From Clarkia xantiana subsp. parviflora (taxonomy: Eukaryota; Streptophyta; Magnoliopsida; Myrtales; Onagraceae): 64,000 bases of DNA. The translations under genes and the position numbers were made by a program. Below, in pieces: positions 57,601 through 64,000 of the stretch. Under the pieces are notes generated by a model. That model ran no database searches, was not told the origin of the DNA, and saw only the letters and a list, made by a program, of their open reading frames with translations. Position 1 is the first letter of the stretch; every line of letters begins with the position of its first letter. The stretch lies in the NCBI GenBank assembly GCA_036873135.1, contig JAPTYO010000018.1:8857503-8921502 (forward strand). Direction: 5' to 3'.

Positions 57601-58863
57601 CATTGAATCAGGTAATTTTCTTTAAAAAATACCTCCAGTTAGCTAATTTACTTTTTGCTTTAACACCTAACTAGCTAGCTATATGTAATGTATGTAGTGA
57701 GTGAGTGAACAATAATTGGATTTGATATCTGATGATTTAGGCTATATACATGCTTCATAACCCTATATAACGATGGATGGGTCGAGTTTGTACTTTGTAA
57801 CTGAAGATTAATTGTTGAAATATATATATTAAAAAGCAAACTCCAGTGATACCTAATTTACTTTTTGCTTTAACAGCTAACTAGCTAGCTATAGCATATG
57901 TATATGTAGGAAGTGAGTGGACAATAATTGGATTTGATATCTGATTTAGGCTATACTATATGCATAATAATTACTACTATAATAGCTTTACTATACATAC
58001 TTTGTTTAAAAAGACAAACCAGGATGATAGAGTAAAAGTCTTGTTTAAGTTGAGCAAAAATATAAATGCCTGCACGTTATTGCATTTTTCTTTTATATAT
58101 ATGATGGATGATGATATGATGGAAGAAAACAGCTTACTTGGGTACTTCTTTTTCTCGCAGGTAATGTTGAAGATGAAGAGCAGACATGTTGGTGGGACCA
58201 TCACAAAAAAGAAAAAGAGTATATTTCTTTATCTTTCTTATTTTTCATCATCTACTTTAGTTACTTTATTTGTCTTTCTCTTCTTACAACATAGAGTAGA
58301 TGATGCTATGCTATGCAAAAGCAACTCAATCACTAAAGTCTATAAACTCACTCCCTTCCCCTCTTAACATGAACCCTAAACTATCCTCTTTCTTTCACTA
58401 GATAGGATTATTCAGTACTAATTATTAGCTAAGATATATATTCACTCCTAGCTAGTTTAGTAGCTAGTGATTTTCAATATTTATTAAACTTCATCTTTAT
58501 AACTTATATACCAACATATAAGAGTTGGCCTAGTAATTCTTCTAAATATTAACACTGTATAAGGGCAAGTATGTTTGAATTTTTAGAACGTTAAGTTGAA
58601 ATGAAATTTGAGTTGTTTTTATTAATAAATAAATTTGGACAGATGTAGTGGTGGAGGTGGTTAGGGATATGCCATCGTGGGCAGGGCGGCACCTGCTTGA
58701 GGGTGGGGAGCACCGTAGGTACTTTGGATTAAAAACAGTGGGGCGTGGGCTAGTTGAATTCGAGTGCAAGAATCAGCGTGAGTACGATATTTGGACACAA
58801 GGTGTGTCCAGGCTGCTTTCCGTTGCTGCAGAACGAAACAACAACAACCATACTAGGCTTTAA
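54687..58863 (+). CDS. FORKED/VAN3-binding-type protein (auxin canalisation and PH-like domains)
   Basis: Six exons with GT-AG introns: 54687-55016, 55865-55966, 56754-57462, 57562-57611, 58161-58218, 58643-58863. They join in frame to 1470 nt (489 residues). The N-terminal signature is [20 protein letters not shown], followed by [16 protein letters not shown] in exon 2. Exon 3 holds the auxin canalisation domain ([20 protein letters not shown] ... [14 protein letters not shown]). The C terminus is a plant PH-like domain: [14 protein letters not shown] and [17 protein letters not shown], then [19 protein letters not shown]. Proteins of this family bind the ARF-GAP VAN3 at the trans-Golgi, act in PIN1 trafficking and affect leaf vein continuity. 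Ser and Ala runs near 57270-57350 come from simple repeats. All splice phases fit and no lesion was seen. The start is the first ATG and gives the family N terminus. Confidence 0.9.
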
Positions 58864-59377
58864 TTCATTCATTACTCAAATTGGAGGGGTGTGTGATTTA
58901 ATCGGTTTCACCAAAACAATTAATGAAGTGGGTATACTACGTGCGTATCTTTTGTTTCCTGTCTTGTCTTTATTACTCTTAAGTAATTCCAACTTCAGTG
59001 TTGTACCATATTCATATCTACCTAGCTATAGCTAGTGTGTGCTCTATTGGCTCATGTTTGTAATGGTAAAACAATTGGTGTTTGGATTGATGCACGGTCT
59101 GTTTGGGATATATGTATGTATGTATGTATTTAAACTTAATTAGAAAATCCATATTTCTTTCACCTACAAATATCGTCTTATTATTTCACTACAATAATAA
59201 TATATACATACCATGCTAAGCTATGCTTCAAATTATTGAAATTATTAGTTATTTTACATGTACGCAAAATTCTACTCATGTTAAAGGGATATTACAAAAA
59301 AAAAACAAACTTAAGTTTGGCTGTAAAAAGAACAAACTAAACTTTTTTTTCAAATACCAAACTAAACTTTAACACAT
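58864..59377. other. 3' flank of host gene, no gene seen
   Basis: AT-rich sequence containing the likely 3' UTR. aataata-type poly-A signals are common, so none can be singled out. Confidence 0.5.
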
Positions 59378-59380
59378 TTA

Positions 59381-59797
59381 GAGCATCCACAATGGTTTTA
59401 CCTAAATTGTATTCTTTAAAATTGCCACATAGACATTTATGTACACTTTAAGTAATACGTAAATTTAAGACACACGTAAAAAATATTTTCTCTGCAATCG
59501 TATTACTTAAACATATTCCTTAAATATATTTTATTATTAAATTTTCCAACAACCACCAATAAGATATTAGCATTAATTATAAAATGAATTAATTTATAAT
59601 AAAAAATTGGTTACGTAATACATAGTGCATTACTTAAATTTAAGGAATGCTTTATGTAAAAACATAAATTTACGTGTGGGTCCCATCTTTAAGGAATGCT
59701 ATGTAAAACCACTGTAGATAGTTTTTGTTGCTTTACTTAAATAAACATGTAGGACCCACGTTTACGTATTCTTTACGTAATACCACTGTGGATGCTC
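59381..59797. mobile_element. Complete MITE, PIF/Harbinger-like
   Basis: 417 bp with terminal inverted repeats gagcatccacaatgg and ccactgtggatgctc (one mismatch). It is flanked by TTA on both sides (59378-59380 and 59798-59800). TTA duplications suggest the PIF/Harbinger superfamily. It is the reference copy for the fragments at 1-164 and 53912-54440. Confidence 0.85.
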
Positions 59798-59800
59798 TTA

Positions 59801-60339
59801 CAAACAACAAACAATTAGTTCTCTTTTAGCCTTAAATATTGACGATTTTTTTTTAATTTTGTTGGAAATTCCATTAACAAATTTACCCTTCCCAAGCTTG
59901 CTTGCGACATACTAGATACCTTATCCCAGAGCTATATATAGGTCACAACACAATCTGGAATCCTATTGATCTACCTGACACCCGATCAATTTAAACTCTT
60001 GCTTCAATGAATAGATTGTGCTTGGAAATAAAAAGTTTTCTCTCAAAGTCTCGCATAACCCTCATACGCTTCTTAGACTAGCTAGCTAGCTAGGTCTCCA
60101 ACAAACAACTTTGAAGACGACATGCATCTTAACGCTAGCTAGGTTGATAAATGGCTGGCTGGGTTGAAGAGAAGTTCACCTTCACCTGCATGCTTCAAAA
60201 TATTACTCGTCCTGCTTAAGAATACTATGTTTGCACCTTCCGTGACTCCGATCCAAACCAGAATATATTATGAAAACATCAAACAGAATGCTTCTAAGGC
60301 AGCTGCTGTATCACTTTTAATAACCTCTAAGAACTCTTT
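59801..60339. other. Intergenic, nothing recognised
   Basis: AT-rich sequence with a short gctagctagctagct run near 60080. No coding feature on either strand. Confidence 0.5.
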
Positions 60340-60500
60340 ATGTTAAGTTTCTTGCTGATCTGCATTGCTGATTCTAGTCTTCGTGCGATAATTATTCAGG
60401 AGCTACCTAATGAGGGTCATGTGGGGTGTGATCGTACTCTCCAACTTCTTTCTACTTCCTATTATTGGCTTTCGACGAGAACCCGATCTCTGTTTCGATG
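60340..60500 (+). pseudogene. Gypsy integrase zinc-domain fragment
   Basis: Translation DSSLRAIIIQELPNEGHVGC then DRTLQLLSTSYYW matches the start of the integrase H2C2 zinc domain of chromovirus-type Gypsy elements. The downstream half is missing. Confidence 0.65.
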
Positions 60501-60780
60501 GTTAATCTTCTCTACACTAGAGGGAATAATGCAGGCGAAATTGTCAATTATGCGACTACTGGGGTTGGATTTTGAAGCGTCAAATTTTGACGTGCGCATA
60601 AAGTTTTTCATGCGTAAACGGTGCTCTAAGCTATACTCATGGCTATTCCATGGAGTATAATATTTTTCGGCCAAATTCTTTAATCTAGAGGGTCAAAATC
60701 ACAGTTTATATTTCTTTCGGTCATATTTAAACTTTTTCAGTTTTATTGGGACCTATTTGTTATTTTCGGTGAAAACGAAT
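60501..60780. other. Unassigned spacer between Gypsy and Copia fragments
   Basis: No recognisable domain, repeat or RNA. Confidence 0.4.
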
Positions 60781-60789
60781 TTGGAGAAT

Positions 60790-61125
60790 TCTCTGTATCT
60801 ATTCAACTCATCAACAATTACATTCTATAGTGATACAATAACTAGAATTGGTAAATAGCTATACAAGGAAAATGCTAGTAATGGAAATAAGCAATTACAA
60901 AAGATTATTTCTATATTTAACACTCCTCCTCAAGTTGGAGCGAATATATCTAGCATGCCCAACTTATCACATAGAACGTCAATTGACGCTTTGCGGATAG
61001 GATTAGTTAGAATGTCCGCAAGCTGGAGATCCGTTCGAACGGGAATGAGTTGAATGTATGGAGGGCTAGAGAATGTTCCCACGACAAGGTCTTGAACAAA
61101 ATGACAATCCACTTCGATGCTTTGT
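60790..61125 (-). pseudogene. Copia fragment: RNase H end, purine tract and LTR start
   Basis: On the minus strand DCHFVQDLVVGT and DLQLADILTNPIRKASIDVL ... DKLGMLDIFAPT form the end of Copia RNase H (61112-60930). It is followed by ttgaggaggag (purine tract) and the LTR start tgttaaatatagaaataatc at 60922. The rest of the element is absent. It is not related to D or G by sequence. Confidence 0.75.
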
Positions 61126-61403
61126 CAGCTCAACTGAAACAGACAGTTCACAGTCTCGACAAGTTCGTAAAGGGGCCTGGAATCAAATCCAAACCCATTG
61201 GAAGGAGTTTTTGGTTTCAAGAAGGCCCGTGCGACGAGTATGTTTACTTTTCAAAGCCCCAAGTTGAGAAATACGTGGAACCGAACAAGAAGACGTCGGT
61301 TCAAAAGAACGCCAACCTCGTTCAAGACATCGCGGATTATAAATGTCTTGGGTTTGGGGATTTCACTCCGGCTTGTCCCGACAAACATCCGTCCCCAACT
61401 TAG
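61126..61403 (+). pseudogene. gag C terminus of a chromovirus-type Gypsy, degenerate
   Basis: The frame runs from the junction with the Copia fragment to the stop at 61401-61403. Near the end DYKCLGFGDFTPACPDK resembles the zinc knuckle CxKCxGFGHxxxxCP. The first Cys is Tyr and the His is Asp, so it would not bind zinc. It precedes the open frame at 61437. Confidence 0.55.
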
Positions 61404-61436
61404 ATTACTATTGAGGCCAAATCTGCATGTGAAGAG

Positions 61437-62675
61437 ATGATCCATGCAGATTCAGGAGTCTTTCTTGATGAAATTGAAGATGAGGTTGAAGAAGAGCTGA
61501 TTTATGCAGATTCAGGAGAGTTTCTTGATGAAAGTGAGGATGCTATCGAAGAAGTCCAAACTTCCGACATTTCGTTTGAAGTAGAAGAAGCTGTGGATGT
61601 CGTTCCAACTAAGAAGACCACCACCAACGATGAGGTTTTCGATGTTCATGAAGAATTTTACTACAAAGTTTCCTCTACTAATATGGAGGGAATGACGTTG
61701 ACCTTATCGATCATCTCCAAGCCATACGAGTTGAAGTGGCTGAATGACCAAAGCACTCTCCAAGGCGAGGTATGTGTCCCTCAACATGTTCGTCTTCCGT
61801 GTTCAATGGAAATGATGAATATGGATGGGTTTTTATATTGCGGTGTGGGTCCAGTGAGTGTCAGTTATCTCATTTCCAATGAGCCGTGGCAGTATGATAA
61901 GGCTGTTGATATTGGGTTCGAGAGCTCAGTTGTGGATATAGTGGATCTGTTGTCAAGACTATTCAGCCCGCAAAAACCACAATGCTGCCATTTTCTACCA
62001 CACATGTCCTTTGCGTTCAAGACCACTTGCTTGTTTCCAAAGGACGAGAAGAAGATTGTTCTAGGACAACCTAGCCCACATGACGTGCATATTAATGAAG
62101 CTTGGAGAACTAGTAATCTGAATGAGAGATTAATGATTATGAAGGGAACCACATGGAATCTGAACTTAGTCCTTATCATGAAGACTAAGGAAGTCACCCT
62201 CGAGGAGGTACATCCAATTCCTTCCCCATTCATGGCATTGCTTAGTGAGTTCATTGAAGTGTTACCAGAAGAGCCGCCCGATGGATTTCCTCCCATACGA
62301 AGGATCGAACGTCGCATCGATCTCATTCTCAGCGTCGCGATGCTAAGACGACATGCCTATGGGTGCAGCCCCGACGAGTCCAAGGAGTTGCGGCAACAGT
62401 TGAACGAATTGCTGCAACGAGGCTTTTCTCGTGATTCCGTGAGCACATGCTTTGTTCCAGTTCACGCATCAACAGAGAAGGGAATTAGGCTCAAAAGGAA
62501 GAAGGTCGCACAACACGGCTGTGGACTCATCAAGGCAAAGCAGTTTTCCGCTTCTATAATGGTATTACCTGACTTCTCTATAACGTTTAAAGTCGAGTGT
62601 GATGCTTTAAGAATCAATATTGGAGCTGTAGCAGTTCAAGAGAAGGCCTCGAGCCTCGTTTCAGCCCAAAGTTGA
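61437..62675 (+). pseudogene. Rearranged Gypsy gag-pro-RT remnant with a 412-codon open frame
   Basis: ATG at 61437. The acidic start repeats ADSGxFLDExED twice (gag-protease linker). KPYELKWLNDQS and NEPWQYDKAVD correspond to the protease end (usually LLGRPWQYD), but no DSG or DGS active site is present. EFIEVLPEEPPDGFPPIRRI ... DSVSTCFVPVHAS is the start of RT. Then the RT core including YxDD is missing, and FSASIMVLPDFSITFKVECD starts the RNase H. Despite these gaps there is no stop in 412 codons. It is probably an ancient internally deleted element, with domestication a less likely alternative. Confidence 0.65.
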
Positions 62676-63823
62676 GTGGTTTCTGCCCGAACTACTCGAC
62701 ATCAAACAAGCAGTTCTGTGCGCCAATCCGGGAGCTAGAGACATCACGACACTACTTATACCCCAAGAAGAAGATTGCAGCACAATATGGTGAAGTTATG
62801 CCTTTATTGCCGTGCGAGTTTCTTAAAAGTCCGACACCCAATTGCATCCAAACAATGCTCTATAAGAAAGCTGCCTCGTGTCTTCTTCAATTGTGCCACA
62901 AGATTGATCAGAGTGCGCAGCGGGATTTGAGGTCAAATCCTTTCCAACCCGGAAGGGATGATGTAATCTACGTGGTTGACAAGATCGATGATAAATTTGA
63001 AGATGATGTTCGTATTGCTGACCCGTTCTTCAAAGAGGTGGCGAGGATACACGGTGTTCAAAAGAGGATTGTCGCTGAACAAGAATCGAACTTCTTGATC
63101 AACTTTTGGAAGACTCTATGGGCGAAGCTTAGAAGCGAACTACTCTTCAGCAACATTTGTCACCCCCAAACTGATTGCCAAATTGAAGTGACTCCCTTTA
63201 AAATGGTGTATGGGTTCAATCCACTAACACCCAAGTACTTAACTCCAATTTCAATCAAAGATCCAACTTGCACCAAAGGAAAGAAGAGGGCTGAACATAT
63301 CAAGGCATTCTATAAGCAGGTGCAGCGAGAAATCAAGAGGAAGAATGCGGAGCATGATCAAGAGGCCAACAAGACGGGGAGACAAGCCACGACCCATTCA
63401 GGTGACATTGTATTAATTCATCTCCTAGAACACAAGTTTCCATTTATACGAGGGAACAAGATTATGCCAAAATCAGATGGTCATTTCTGTGTGTTGGAGA
63501 AGGTGACTAACAGTGTGTATAAGGATAAGCCACCAGAAGATTATAGTGTCCCAGAAGCGATTCACTTAAGAGATAGCGATGATCTGGATTTGAGGACAAA
63601 TCCTTTCAAACCTGGGGAGAATGATGTGCTTCGGGATGCTCCAAGCTTGACATTGCATAGAGGATCAAAGCAAAGCCACCCAAGATCAGCATCAAGTGAT
63701 GCTTCTTCAAACCCAAGGCCATTTGAGGGCTCTAAATGGCGAAATGGTGGTCCAATAACTCAATCCAAGGCCCAAGTCACAAACATGGCCAATGGAGGGC
63801 CCAAAATGCTGCAGCAGATGTAA
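62676..63823 (+). pseudogene. Rearranged Gypsy RNase H-integrase remnant, ~380-codon open frame
   Basis: The frame differs from that of the preceding ORF and has no ATG at its beginning. RELETSRHYLYPKK resembles the RNase H end (usually [20 protein letters not shown]). Integrase core parts follow: FKEVARIHGVQKRIVAEQES, where Ser-Asp is replaced by Ala-Glu, and CHPQTDCQIEV with a later jump to PFKMVYGFNPLTP. A segment DLRSNPFQPGRDDV (about 62920) repeats the C-terminal DLRTNPFKPGENDV (about 63585), a sign of internal rearrangement. The end GPITQSKAQ resembles the usual GPMTRAKAK tail. Not functional as integrase. Confidence 0.65.
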
Positions 63824-64000
63824 GAAGGCCCAAGAGACAATCAAGTCAAATAGATTTTAATGCAAATTCGCCCAACCACCAACTAATCTTGAGACTTGAG
63901 TTCTGAATTGATTTTATTTATATTTTTTAGTATCTGGCTTTCCAATAAAGGCTGCTATCCATGCATGAGGTAGCCAATTTAAATTTGAATTTCGTTTTTG
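63824..64000. other. Downstream flank, nothing recognised
   Basis: Probably the 3' noncoding part of the Gypsy remnant. The LTR, if present, lies beyond the window. Confidence 0.4.

Overview
This is plant nuclear DNA, most likely from a eudicot. It carries one host gene with plant-type GT-AG introns, plant Ty3/Gypsy and Ty1/Copia retrotransposons, and MITEs. All calls come from reading the sequence and its translations by eye; nothing was aligned by program. Element letters A-H are my own labels.

Region 1 (165-52782) is a four-level nest of LTR retrotransposons. The outermost is A, a Tat-type Gypsy with both LTRs and a 5-bp duplication (gtagg). Inside A sit Copia D (2096-36239, gtacc/gttcc), Copia G (39720-48159, ccttat) and solo LTR H (49687-51603, acact/atact). 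Inside D sit Gypsy C (6014-22654, ccata, minus strand) and Gypsy F (23716-32637, minus strand, no clean duplication). Inside C sits Gypsy B (7179-18512, plus strand). Removing each insertion rejoins the reading frame of its host element, for example WEGPY/IVVDIP in the A integrase and TTLNSNYIV/VPSTAHQ in A.

B and F are related Tat/Retand-like elements with three unusual traits. First, each carries a spliced antisense gene downstream of pol with its own TATA box; in B it reads as an unbroken frame of about 834 codons while gag-pol is broken. Second, a short tandem-repeat array lies exactly where sense pol and the antisense gene converge. Third, in F the stretch from primer-binding site through gag is replaced by a complete, perfectly folding tRNA-Lys(TTT), joined to the LTR through its CCA end. 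That looks like a reverse-transcribed primer tRNA frozen in the element. F has also lost the reverse-transcriptase YVDD box by a 24-bp in-frame deletion.

Region 2 (1-164 and 52783-54686) is the target of A: a MITE-family copy split by A and by a 1.1-kb transposon with ~300-bp inverted repeats. Another copy of the family lies just upstream of the host gene.

Region 3 (54687-58863) is a six-exon, apparently intact gene of about 489 codons encoding a FORKED/VAN3-binding-type protein (auxin canalisation domain plus PH-like domain), the only evident host protein gene.

Region 4 (58864-64000) holds a clean PIF/Harbinger-like MITE with TTA duplications, fragments of a Gypsy integrase and a Copia RNase H, and a rearranged Gypsy polyprotein with two long open frames running toward the window end.
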